Source: Silene noctiflora
Taxonomy: Eukaryota > Streptophyta > Magnoliopsida > Caryophyllales > Caryophyllaceae
NCBI GenBank assembly: GCA_009801015.1
Contig: VHZZ01002570.1
Location: 34,647 to 55,320, forward strand
Direction: 5' to 3'
DNA length: 20,674 nt
Part shown: positions 1 to 9,493 of the stretch, piece by piece
How positions within the stretch are numbered: the first letter of the stretch is position 1
How the letters are laid out: each line of letters starts with the position of its first letter
Made by a program: the position numbers and the translations under genes
Notes under the pieces: model-generated
Seen by the model: the letters and a program-made list of their open reading frames with translations, nothing else
Told to the model about the DNA's origin: nothing
Databases searched by the model: none

Positions 1-131
1 GTGATGTGGAGTTTTCTATTGATCTTGTGTCGGGTTCTAGTCCGATTTCTAAGGCTCCATACCGTATGACTCCTCCCGAGTTGCGTGAGTTGAGATTGCA
101 ACTTGATGATATGATTGAAAAGGGCTTCATT
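1..131 (+). pseudogene. Fragment of Ty3/gypsy reverse transcriptase (chromovirus-like)
   Basis: Read from base 3, this encodes the N-terminal edge of a Ty3/gypsy RT. It shows the phrase '[10 protein letters not shown]', then an ELxELxxQL-type helix ending 'EKGFI', which is the usual lead-in to the RT palm in Tekay/Del-type chromoviruses. Similarity stops after about 43 codons, where the next codons no longer fit an RT, and the sequence changes to the gag side of a different (Tat-type) element. It is therefore a broken end, either cut by the window edge and a deletion, or the insertion site of the neighbouring element. The lineage call rests on motif wording alone. Confidence 0.75.
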
Positions 132-1260
132 TTATGTCATAGGGGGAACACCTGCAGTAAGCAATCCCTTTGGCTTCTTTCTGCCAATCTCCAATCCCCC
201 CTGGGAGCATGAAATCCGGTAGAACAACAACTACCGGAGATCAGAGCCATGCTGAGCAAAGTAAAAGGAATGCCTCGCCTTATAGAGGTAGCAGAGCCAG
301 AAAGCTATTCAGACTCACTATTGGTGGATAGCATAGCCCTCGTCAGCATACCAAAAGGATTCACTCTGTCGACTATGACCCTATACGATGGAACAGGTGA
401 TCCGTTAGACCACGTGAACCAGTACAAACAAAAAATGATGGTGCTAACGACAATCGGTTCCATGAAAGAGGCGTGTATCTGTAAAGGCTTTGGATCGACC
501 CTGTCAGGGTCGGTGTTGCAATGGTTCTTAAGTTTTTCCAATCGGTCAATCTCAACCTTCGTAGACCTGGTTAATGCCTTTAACCAACAATTCATCAGCA
601 GTCGCAAGCCAGAAAAACAAACAAACGACTTGTACAGAATAGTCTAGATATTAGAGGAGTCAACTCGAGACTTCCTGAACAGGTTTAATAAGGAAAAAGT
701 TTATACCCCAGGTGTGACATAGCCACAGCAATAGAGGCTTTCAGGCAGGGGCTCCATCAGGACTCGAACTTGTACAGAGACCTCACAAAGTGCCTTCTTA
801 CTACCTTTGAGGACGTACAGGGGAAGACCATGGCCGCAATTCGCCTAGAGGATGATGAATCCAGGAGGACCTGTACGATACAGAGCGCACCAGCGGGAAG
901 GCCCCCACTGAAAAGAAGAATGAAAGGTCGAAGCCAAACAGCAAGAACACCGTGAACAAGGTCTCAAGAGATGCGGATTGGAAGGAAAGTTCCAGTTTAC
1001 CTCCCAAACTGAGTGAGTACGGATTCACCACTGGCTTGGCAGGAGTGTTAAAAGCGCTAAGAGAGCTTGGTGGAAGGGCCAAGTAGCGAAGAAACCATTG
1101 CCCATGGAGAACGACAAATGGGATGATAGTAGGAGGTGTGACTACCATAATGACATCAATCACAACACCGAAGATTGTGTGTGTCCTACGCAAGAAAATT
1201 AAGCACCTCCATGGAGCAGGCTGCCTGGATCACCTACTGCCAAAAAGGGCAAAATCCGGG
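132..1260 (+). pseudogene. gag: gag (capsid/nucleocapsid) of the Tat element, degenerate
   Basis: The longest open piece (249-647) contains the plant retrotransposon gag core. 'LYDGTGDPLDHVNQYKQKM' is followed by a conserved segment around 'CKGFGSTLSGSVLQWF' and by 'LVNAFNQQFISSRK'. After a TAG at 645-647 the homology continues in other frames: 'DIATAIEAFRQGL' and 'DLYRDLTK'-like text near 710-790, and 'AAIRLEDDES' near 835. A zinc-knuckle-like pattern, C-x2-H-x5-H-x4-C, is encoded at 1138-1179. Gag would package element RNA into cytoplasmic particles. Here at least one stop and several frame shifts separate the pieces, so no full Gag can be made. The N-terminal end and initiation site are not recognisable. 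Confidence 0.8.
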
Positions 1261-1437
1261 AAAGTGAATGCAGTAGAGTAAGTTCTCCCTTCCCCACTTC
1301 CGTTATACTCCAATATTGTAAATATCATCACAGGAGGATTAGAGATATGTGGGCTGACCTATTCAGCGTCACAGCGGCACGCCACAGAGACCAAGGGAGA
1401 CAAGCCCGAGTTCTCCTACCAAATTAGCAGCAAGGAC

Positions 1438-1932
1438 TTACCAGCAGTAATATTCGACGAGGCCGGCATCCCATATGTGGGAGAACAACACCATGATTGC
1501 CTTGATTATCACCCTCTCAATAGGCAACTGCCTGGTGAAGAAAATCTTGGTTGACACAGGAAGCTCTGCCAACCTAATAGTGCTGGAAACTCTAAAGAAT
1601 ATGGGTTTCAGCGAGAAGGACCTGGTGAAGATGGCAATACCATTGGTAGGGTTCAGCGGAGAAACAAAGCACTCCCTAGGAAGATTGTGGTCCAAACATA
1701 TGCTGGAGGGGTAAACAAACAGGTAAGATACCTGGTCATAGACGGCCCGTCCACTTACAATGTAATTCTTGGTTGGCCATGGATCCACGAGATGAAGGCG
1801 GTACCATCCACGTACCACCAGAGTCTGAAATTCCCGACACCATGGGGGGTACAAAAAATACGTGGGACCAATAAGAGACCCGGGGACTGCTACAAATATG
1901 CACTCAAGCCTACTGCAAGGCCACCCTCATAG
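1438..1932 (+). pseudogene. Aspartic protease of the Tat element, degenerate
   Basis: The segment encodes a retropepsin-like stretch. A run of hydrophobic residues leads to the catalytic triad 'DTGSSANLI' (Asp codon near 1552), followed by 'LKNMGFSEKDL' and 'PLVGFSGE'. The second half, in the next frame (1687-1932), has 'RYLVIDGPSTYNVILGWPWI', the typical protease C-terminal segment of Tat/Athila elements. The two halves are in different frames, which implies an indel near 1690-1710. In an intact element this enzyme would cleave the Gag-Pol polyprotein. A TAG after 1929 closes the frame ahead of the RT part. Confidence 0.8.
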
Positions 1933-2028
1933 CAATTACAGAAACTGTACGTCCAGAGGGAGTACGTCGATCCCCCACAGGCAGAACTAGATAAAGTCAA
2001 CCTGGACGTAAATTACCCGGAACGAACG

Positions 2029-3308
2029 GTGCTGATTGAGTCAAACTGTACAGGTAGCATTCGCCAAGCCCTGCTTGAATTCTTGCGTACTAACATGAAC
2101 TGTTTTACCTGGTCACATGATGATATGGTAGGCATTGATCCAAGTGTCATAACGCACCGACTGAATGTCAATGCAAGCTACCAACCTGTACAACAGAAGA
2201 AAAGGAAGTTCGCCCCAGAATGGAATGCAATAATCAACCAGGAGGTGGATAACCTGCTGGCGGCCAAAAAGATCAGGGAAGTCAAATATCTAGAGTGGTT
2301 GTCCAATGTGGTGGTCGTGCCGAAGAAGAACAACAAGTGGAGGGTGTGCGTGGACTTCACAGACCTAAATAAGGTGTGCCCGAAAGATCCGTTCCTCCTG
2401 CCACACATAGACGCCATGGCGGATGCCACATCAAGTCATGAAATGCTCACCTTCCTAGATGCATAGAGCGGTTACAACCAAATCAAGATGCACCCGGACG
2501 ACCAGGAGAAAACAGCCTTCAGATCTGAAAGGGGTCTGTACTGCTACAACGTGATGCCATTTGGACTCAAAAACGCTGGCTCAACTTACCAACGGTTTGT
2601 AAACCAAATGTTCAAGGATGAAATTGGCAAAACGATAGAAGTATACATAATGATATGGTGGTCAAATCCAAGCAGGCAGAGCAGTACATGACCCATCTAG
2701 CGAACACATTCGGAATACAGAGGAAATACCACATGAAGCTGAACCCCCTAAAATGTACATTTGGAGTGTCTTCCGGGAAATTCTTGGGGTACCTAGTCAC
2801 CCAAAGGGGAATTGAGGCAAGCACGGAGCAGATCAAGGCGGTACTGCAACTCGAGTCCCCTCAGAAGCCAAAAGACGTCCAGAGATTGACAGGAAGAGTG
2901 GCGGCCCTGAACAGGTTCATCTCGAGGTCCTCGGATAGGTGTCGCTTATTCTACGACATACTCAGAAAGAGCAAAAGGTTCGAGTGGACAGAGGAGCACG
3001 AGAAGGCATTTGAGGAACTTAAAAGTTATCTAAGTACACCCCCATTACTCTCTAAGCCAGAACCAGGGGAACCCTTGTACCTGTACTTATCGGTAACAGA
3101 GATGGCGGACAGCGTTGTGCTAGTCCGAGAGCATGAGGGAGCACAAAGGTCAGTGTACTACATCAGTAAGTCTCTGCTACCTGTAGAGACCAGGTATACC
3201 TCACTCAAAAAACTCATTTTAGCACTTGTCACTGCTTCACATAAGTTGCGTCCCTACTTTGAGTCTCTTACCATCTCAGTAGTCACTAACTACCCCCGAA
3301 AGCCGTGA
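2029..3308 (+). pseudogene. Reverse transcriptase plus first RNase H of the Tat element, degenerate
   Basis: RT would copy element RNA into cDNA. Visible landmarks are a VVVPKK(N)NKWRVCVDF block, 'DLNKVCPKDPFLLPHID', the first catalytic aspartate in 'FLDA' (near 2456), 'SGYNQIKM', and 'YCYNVMPFGLKNAGSTYQR'. After the thumb comes 'LNPLKCTFGVSSGKFLGYLV'. A TAG at 2464-2466 interrupts just after FLDA. A one-base loss around 2648-2651 shifts the frame exactly at the YxDD catalytic box, and the rest resumes from 2655 in another frame. From about 3040 a gypsy RNase H follows ('LYLYLSVTEMADSVVLV', 'LLPVETRYTSLKKLILALV'). It lacks the usual acidic catalytic residues, as is common where Tat elements carry a second RNase H. 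Confidence 0.88.
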
Positions 3309-4057
3309 TGAGAAAGCCGGAATTGTCGGGTAGAATGGCCAATTGTTTCGTCCAGTTGAGTGGGTACGATCTGAAGTTTGAACCCCGAACAACCATAAAG
3401 TCAGAAGCCCTGGCCGACTTCGTCTCAGATTTCAGTCCAGCCCTCCAACAGGAGGCTAGTAAGGATGTGTTGACCCTAAGCCAGGATAAGGGCGACCAAA
3501 GGTGGGTACTCTACGTCGACGGGGCCTCCAACATGCGAGGGACGAGGTTAGGGTTGGTCCTCCTGTCACCTGAGGGCGAACAAATTGTTCAGGCGATACG
3601 CTGTGAGTTTAGGTCCACAAATAATGAGGCAGAATATGAGGCCCTCATCTTTGGCCTACAACTGGCTCTAGATTTACGAGTAAGGCATATAGAGGTGTAC
3701 AGTGATTCACAACTCATTGTGAATCATGTGAATGACGCCTATACCGCCCGGGATTTCAAGATGGCAGCCTACCTCAAGGTGGCAAAGGAGCTGAAATCTC
3801 GTTTTACTACCTTTTTCATAAAACGGATTCCCATGGACCAGAACGTGACGGCAGGTGCGCTAGCCACCTTGGGAGCCACGTTCAAACCCGGGGAAATCTC
3901 AATGATCCCCATCATACATGTGCTAGAACCTGCTATCTGGAAGCAGGAGATGGCCAGTGGTGACACATATACACAATGGACACAAGAGGCAGGGGTCCTG
4001 AGCACCACGATTGCGACGGATGGTACACCAGATTGGCAAAAGCCATATCACGATTGA
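3305..4057 (+). pseudogene. Archaeal-type RNase H domain (second RNase H) of the Tat element
   Basis: The 250-codon open stretch contains a clear type I RNase H of the plant 'aRH' kind. It shows 'WVLYVDGASNMRG' (first Asp), 'STNNEAEYEALIFGLQLAL' (Glu) and 'HIEVYSDSQLIVNHVN' (Asp), followed by a basic helix ending in an 'RIPMDQNVTAGALATLG' segment. This domain is a hallmark of the Tat clade and would degrade RNA in RNA:DNA hybrids during reverse transcription. Its three acidic positions look intact. The reading frame overlaps the end of the preceding RT/RNase H frame by 4 bases, in a different register, so the polyprotein is broken here. It closes at a TGA just before the integrase part. Confidence 0.87.
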
Positions 4058-4093
4058 CTGCATAACGACGTACTTCTTTCTGACAAGAAAGAG

Positions 4094-5269
4094 GTGAGGA
4101 GTTTCAAGATAAAGGCTTCAAGGTTCGTATTGATTAACAACATCTTGATTAGGAAGTCCTTAACAGGACCATACCTGCGATGCCTGAGCAACCAAGAGGC
4201 ACAGGCTGTTATGCATGACATCCACAAAGGGGAATGTGGAAATCATGCAAGGGGTAGGAGCCTGTTCAATAAGGCGCTCAAACAAGGGTACTTCTAGCTA
4301 ACGATGCGCAAGGATGCAATGGAGTATGTGAAGAAGTGCGATGCTTGCCAAAGGCATGCAGTTGTTAGCTATCAGCCAGCAGAACCAATGCATCCAATAA
4401 TATCGTCGTGTCCTTTCATGAAGTGGGGAATGGACATTGTGGGGCCTCTGCCTCGTACCCGGGGAAATAGGATCTATATGCTGGCCATGACAGATTATTT
4501 ATCTAATTGGATTGAGCCAGAAGCATTCCCTCAGGATCTTGAGAGGCACGTGATCTCCTTTATCAAGCGGAATATCATATGCAAATTTGGTATCGCCTCA
4601 GAGATAATAGGTGACAACGGATCTCAGTTTGTATCCGACAAAGCAGAAGCCTTCTGTGTCAGGTGGAACAATGCGCTATTCAAGTCTACCCCTAGGAATC
4701 CTCAATCCAATGGTCAAGCATAATCCAGTAATAAGATCGTGATAGAAAGCTTGAGAAAGAGATTGGAGGAGATGAGAGGCAAGTGGGCAGACGTGCTTCC
4801 CTTGGTGCTATGATCTGACAGAACCACCCCCAAAGTGACAACAGGGCAAACACCGTTCATCTTGGTGTATGGGGCAGAGGCTGTAATCCCTACTGAGTTA
4901 CGAGTACCAACACACAGGTACGATTGTATTACTGAAGAGGGAAACCAGGTAGAAATGACAAGCAGCCTGGATACTGTGGACAAACTCAGAACCAGCGCCC
5001 AGATCAGGATAGAATCCTACAAGCAGACTGCAGCCATAAGTTACAACAGGAACGTGAGAATCAGAACCTTGCAAGTAGGGTATTTGGTGCTTAGGAAGGT
5101 CTTCCAGAACACCAAGAACAGACAAGCATGGAAGTTCGCTTATAATTGGAAAGGACCATACCAGGTAGAAAGCATGGTGAGTAATGGGGCATATAAACTC
5201 ATGACCATAGAAAGGAAGCTCATACATAAGCCATGGAACATTATCCACCTAAAGAAATATTGCATTTAG
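4094..5269 (+). pseudogene. Integrase of the Tat element, degenerate
   Basis: Integrase would insert element cDNA into the nuclear genome. The N-terminal zinc-binding motif is spread over 'HDIHKGECGNHARG' and 'MEYVKKCDACQRH' (HH-CC), with a TAG at 4295-4297 between the pairs. The DDE core follows: 'GMDIVGPLPRTRGN' (first Asp), then 'EIIGDNGSQFVS' (second Asp) and 'PRNPQSNGQA', just before which the usual structure continues. A TAA at 4721-4723 falls right after NGQA, before the expected catalytic Glu region. Homology resumes in a different segment from about 4835 ('TTGQTPFILVYGAEAVIP'), and a TGA at 4812-4814 lies between. The C-terminus ends in 'KPWNIIHLKKY', typical of Tat integrases. At least three stops make it inactive. 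Confidence 0.87.
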
Positions 5270-6240
5270 GTTATCACCTAGGTTCCTCCCTCAACAGGTA
5301 CAATGTCAAAAGATATAACTCTGAACGCACATAGTTAATACTTAAATTTAATTTCTTACAATCTCTTCTAACTTGAAACAGTTTCAACGGGAGGGGATAC
5401 AGTGCGCAGAATCCACCCCTTGGAGCCTCGGTCCAAATTTTCAAAAGGTACAACAGTAGTAATGGCAACTCAGAACTTTAAAAACTTTGAAGTCCTGTCC
5501 GCCTGAACAGACATTATGTTATTACTTTTTCAGCTCGACTTCATAAGGAACACCATTCACCTGACAAGGTACCACGTTCAGAACTCACGTGCTGGCAACC
5601 TCGGATCTATCAAGTACTGCTAAGGGGATGACAACTCAAAACGTATTTTTAAGTTTCTCTCTGTATGTAGTTTCTTGTTTTTTTTCTCTATCCTACAATG
5701 TTATCTTAGCAGGAAGCATTTGTGGAGTAAAACAAGGGAGTCACGTCTTTGAGATTTCTTTTGCAAAGGGCCCAAAATAAATGTTATCTCATTTTTCAAA
5801 ATTTTGTTTGTACTACTTCAGGAAGCACAGTTTTCTGCATCTAAGAACTATTTCTTTTGTAATTTGCTCCCGAGATCCTTAAGACACCTTTGAGTTGATA
5901 ACTAATCCCCATAAGTCCGATGTGAAAGGGACTAGCAGAATGTTCCTCCTGCAGGAACTACATCATGCGCATGGTCGAACAAGAACCATGACGTTCCGTC
6001 AGGACGAGCAGTCTCCAGCACCACCAAAGTCACCCCAAAAAAACAGTACAGAAAGATGGTCAACAAACAAATGCATGCATAACAAAATAGGTACGAATAG
6101 CAAGTACATAATAAAAACCGACATAAACATTTTCAACCCCCGGAGTGGGGGAAAGTACGGTGGTTCAAAAACAAGCCACAAAGGGAAAAGGAAAACGAAT
6201 CAAGGAGAATAAAATTAACAACAAAAGGGGCATCCCACGT
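5270..6240. other. Non-coding spacer of the Tat element between integrase and the antisense gene
   Basis: About 970 bases separate the integrase stop from the stop codon of the antisense gene. No recognisable protein homology was seen on either strand; short open frames (for example 5589-5780 + and 5895-6212 +) have no family features. Long spacers in this place are usual for Tat elements. I looked for an amplified tandem repeat, as described for some members of the clade, and did not see one. Confidence 0.6.
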
Positions 6241-7556
6241 CTAATCTGCCTGATCTGAAACAAACTCTGCAGGAGCAGGAGTGGCAACAGAGTCAGGGGA
6301 AACTTCCTCAGAAAGTACCTCCACCTCCGCCTCTTCTTCAGCAAGCACTTTCTCAGCAGGCGCTACCTCTCAGCATTAGAGCCAACTTCCTCTTCCTCTT
6401 CCATCAGCTCATTAATAGTGTTGAAGTCCGGCTTGGTGGGGAAGGCCTCAGCAAACTGCTTCTCTTCCTCGGCTAGATCCCAAGAGGTGTGCGTTCCAGC
6501 TTGGAAATCCTGATGTAACACGCCCATCTACCAAGGTGTCTTACCAAGGCCTACCTTAGCAAATAAAGGTGCTACCATCTCGCTTGCCCGAGATAGTATG
6601 CATCAAATAGACAATGAAGAAACTTAACATAACATAAAACGGTTTAAGTTATTACAAAAGAACCTCTAAAATCCAAAAACCAAAACAACAATACAATCTC
6701 TGACAAAAATGAGCTATATTTAAGTGGCAGCGGAAACTAGCTAGCCTTGTGGCTCGCCCGTCTGTCCCGTACAAGATCAACCAATAAACCTGCTAGAAAT
6801 ATTCTCACCATTCCCCAATGGATCATCGCAGATTCACAACACAAAATAGGGGTCAGCCAATTGATCATCACACAAGCTATGAAACCATACAATAATACCA
6901 TCAATCGCCATCCACTGGTCAATACTCAATACAATCGTATGAACTCGGTCAGACCTGCCAGGTTACCTATCGCAACAGGTACCCACACCGCCAGTGGGAG
7001 ACCGCAGCCTTGCCACCTCAAGCCCACTTATCGCAACGAGTGTACCCAGGTCATTAATGTGCACATCCCCTTTGTGACGGGAGCCACAAGGGGCGAACAA
7101 GGGGGTGAAGACCATCTCCCAATAATGGCTCCACAATCCATACAACCAACTATGGTACTCATGCTCCACACATTATAATACAATCATACACAAAACCATA
7201 AACATAAAATACACACAGATGGCTGAGTAGGGAAACCCTACCTTATTCGGGTTCCGCGACAACAACAAGATGGCTAGAAACGTTCCTCTACAACTCCGTC
7301 ACCTACCAAGGATATACAACAAACACCATATCACTATCAATCACACTAACTAATCAAACTCCCAAACTAACCGAACCTAGGGTTTCAAATATCATAACAA
7401 TTACAAACTATAGGAAGCGAACTTACCAAAATACCGACGCACGGAAGGAAAACCGACAACAAGGACTAGATTCCGCTTACAATGTGATTAGAGTGATTAG
7501 GGAGGATATTTGAGAAGTGTTTAGGTTAGAAAAACTGATTATGAAATGTTTTGACG

Positions 7557-7568
7557 TAATATATATAA
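7557..7568 (-). promoter_or_regulatory. TATA box of the solo LTR
   Basis: On the - strand this reads TTATATATATTA, with TATATATA at about 7567-7560. It sits about 225 bases inside the LTR's right (U3) end, and transcription would start near 7530. Position relative to the LTR ends and the U3 palindromes supports a promoter; no start-site data are available. Confidence 0.55.
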
Positions 7569-7618
7569 TCCCGTATCACTCTAATCAAACCGCGGAAAAA
7601 CGACCCGTAAGACCGGAT

Positions 7619-7762
7619 ACTCGATCGAGTACCTGGCATACTCAACCGAGTATGCCCTACTCGACCGAGTATCTCGCATACGCGGCCTAGTGCTCACAAG
7701 CAGTAGCCTGCCATAAAACACCCGGCAGCTTAGTCGGTCGAGTACAGCCTACTCGACCGAGT
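7619..7762. repeat. Cluster of five 12-bp palindromes ACTCGACCGAGT-type in the solo LTR U3
   Basis: Copies are at 7619-7630 (ACTCGATCGAGT, a perfect palindrome), 7640-7651 (ACTCAACCGAGT), 7659-7670 (ACTCGACCGAGT), 7732-7743 (AGTCGGTCGAGT) and 7751-7762 (ACTCGACCGAGT). Start-to-start distances are 21, 19, 73 and 19 bases. They all lie upstream of the LTR TATA box in the - orientation, the place expected for enhancer sites. What binds them is unknown. Confidence 0.8.
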
Positions 7763-9472
7763 TCCTCTACTCAGAAACCGAGGTATTACATCTGAAGGCG
7801 CTTGATCTTGGACTCCCAGATAGCATACACCAGAGCATCCAGGAGCAGCTTCTTTAAGGTCTGTGTCTGGTCCTCAGCAGCGGCTAGACTATTAGAGAGG
7901 GAGGAGTTAGCACTATAGGCTTTCACTAACTGGCTTTGAGTCTGCGTCAGCTGACCCTGAGAAAACACCAACTGGTCTTGGGCCACCTTATTCTCGTCAG
8001 CAGAAGTGGAGTGTTGGGATTCCAGATCAGCAACCCTTTGCAGCATGTTGTTCACCTCGCCCATCAGGCGAGGAACTTCCTTTCGGATGTACAAGTTTAG
8101 CTCAAGACGCTGCAAAAGAAATCGTTAGGTGCGTCCTCATGAGGAAGAAAGACCAGAACAGGGGGGGGGACGGTTGTGCTTACAGTAAAGGCGGTTTTCG
8201 CTGAGACATCCAGCATCTCAGGAAGGGGTTTTGTGCTCAAGCTCAGGGCAACAGAAGGCATGAGAAACTGCTCCAACTGCGGCCAGAGTGGAACATCGGC
8301 ACTCCCTCCATACCCATGGGGGAATCGGGCGAAGGTGGTAGCACTAGGTACGGAAGCTTTGGGGCGAACAGACGCCAGAGGAAGAACAACACTCGGTTCT
8401 GGCTCAGCAGGGACTGCAAATTTTTTCTTCGGGGCAGACTGAGGGGGTGCAGAGGAGAGCTTGTGTTACTTCTTCTCCAAGACGGAATCAAGAGAAAAAG
8501 AGGTTTTTCCTGGAAAAGAGGTCACAACACCAGTTACAAAAAAAAATCCCATCAAAATAGGAAAGAGCAAAGTGCAGAGAGAGCATTACCAGCAGACATT
8601 TTCGGTTCCACCACAGGGTCCTCTTCTAGATCAGCTGAAGTTCCTTCTTACGTCCTAATCCTCTTCTTCATCTACGTCAAGTATATGTGAGGAGGAACCA
8701 AAGGGTTGAGCTGCAACAAGAGCAGGGTAGGACCGGACTTTAACGGGTAAGCTGAGCAGGCGAGAGACCGCAGAAAGATCTTTAGAGGGAGTCGGTTGTG
8801 GCAGCGCTGCAAGAAAGCACAGGTAAGAATTGTGAGACCAAAAGGAATCAAAGAAGCGGATAATAAGGGTTACCTTCTACAGGACCCCACTTGTCAAGTA
8901 AGTAGTCAGGGGTGGGAAAGATAGAGTCAATCTTCACAAAGATATAACGTGAGAACCAGCCGTCATCCCTAACTTTGTTGGGGAGGAGGATCCCAGCGTT
9001 CATCTTATTACAAGAGCGAAGGGTCATAAGGCCATGACCCAAGGATCTGAAGGAGTACATAGCAGCAAGGTCACCAAAGCCTAAGCCAAGGTTGTAGTCC
9101 TCGTCCAGAATGCACAATGAGACTAGCACCTGCCATGCATGTGGCATAAACTGGCATATCGCCAGTTTATTGAAGGTAAGGGCCCGTTGTACCAGGGAAG
9201 GCAGAGGAAACGAAAAGCCCAGTTGGAAGGGGTGCTCATACAAACACGTCCATCCAGGGCGGTAGAAATCCGGAGCCTCACCTGGTTGGGGAAGATGGAT
9301 CACCGCCTGCTCTCCCAACCCAAATTTTCCTCTCATCTCCGCCACATCAGAGTTGGCGTAGCAAGATTCACATAAATACGACTCAGAAAGAATTCCAAGC
9401 GAAGAAGTTGGAAGAGGTGGACGGCGATGGAGAAGGTTGACGGGTGGATTTTTTAGGCATAATGAACGAGGT

Positions 9473-9490
9473 GAGAAAAAAGGGGGGAAA
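9473..9490 (+). other. Candidate polypurine tract of the Tat element
   Basis: GAGAAAAAAGGGGGGAAA is an 18-base uninterrupted purine run between the antisense gene's start codon and the promoter-bearing 3' LTR. That is where plus-strand DNA synthesis would be primed. Other purine runs follow at about 9494-9526, so the exact tract and LTR start are not settled. Confidence 0.45.
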
Positions 9491-9493
9491 TAC

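Larger units (their letters stand above)
6514..7790 (-). mobile_element. Solo LTR of a second LTR retrotransposon
   Basis: The 1277-bp block begins TGTAACACG and ends GGTATTACA, giving TGTAA/TTACA terminal inverted repeats. Flanking 5-mers CCTGA (6509-6513) and TCTGA (7791-7795) differ at one base, as in an aged target duplication. The block interrupts the antisense coding frame, which continues in register on its far side, so both edges are well supported. No coding domain lies inside and no second LTR copy follows, hence a solo LTR left by recombination. A TATA box on the - strand (about 7560-7567) gives the orientation: U3 at the right end, R/U5 towards the left. The TGTAAYAC ends resemble chromovirus (Tekay-type) LTRs, but lineage is a guess. 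Confidence 0.85.
6241..9460 (-). pseudogene. Antisense spliced gene of the Tat element (putative gypsy-type transposon domain protein), interrupted
   Basis: On the - strand, four exons join in one frame: 9460-8874, 8806-8590, 8509-8184 and 8109-6241, with GT-AG introns of 67, 80 and 74 bases. It starts at an ATG at 9460 (MPKKS, then a Ser/Pro-rich stretch). Exon 1 carries a domain like Pfam's 'putative gypsy type transposon' family: 'CLYEHPFQLGFSFPLP', 'LVQRALTFNKLAICQFMPHAW' and 'DDGWFSRYIFVK'. Exons 2 and 3 are Ser/Pro-rich. Exon 4 forms a Gln/Ser/Leu-rich coiled coil and continues, beyond an inserted LTR (6514-7790), into an acidic Glu-rich tail ending at TAG 6243-6241. Breaks are a frameshift near 9385, a TAG at 8657-8655 followed by a frame loss in exon 2, a TAA at 8468-8466, a frameshift/TAG near 6365, and the LTR. 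Antisense ORFs here are known in Tat elements; their role is unknown. Confidence 0.78.

Noticed and set aside
1438-1854. 138-codon open frame on the - strand
   Set aside because: It lies opposite the protease of the Tat element, has no family features and is a shadow of the + strand coding sequence. The same holds for 305-607, 801-1193, 2178-2429, 3769-4008 and 4898-5248 on the - strand.
5270-6240. Amplified tandem repeat, as described in the Retand type of Tat elements
   Set aside because: I read the spacer for repeated units and saw none. Assignment stays at clade level.
6747-7178. 143-codon open frame on the + strand as a gene captured by an element
   Set aside because: It lies wholly within the solo LTR, has low-complexity Thr/Pro/His-rich text and no domain. 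LTR sequence explains it better.
7786-8115. Independent coiled-coil gene on the - strand
   Set aside because: It is exon 4 of the antisense gene. The apparent stop at its end is created by the inserted LTR.
8176-8690. Open frames of 88 and 124 codons on the + strand
   Set aside because: They are complementary to exons 2 and 3 of the antisense gene, whose - strand frames carry the compositional and splice evidence.
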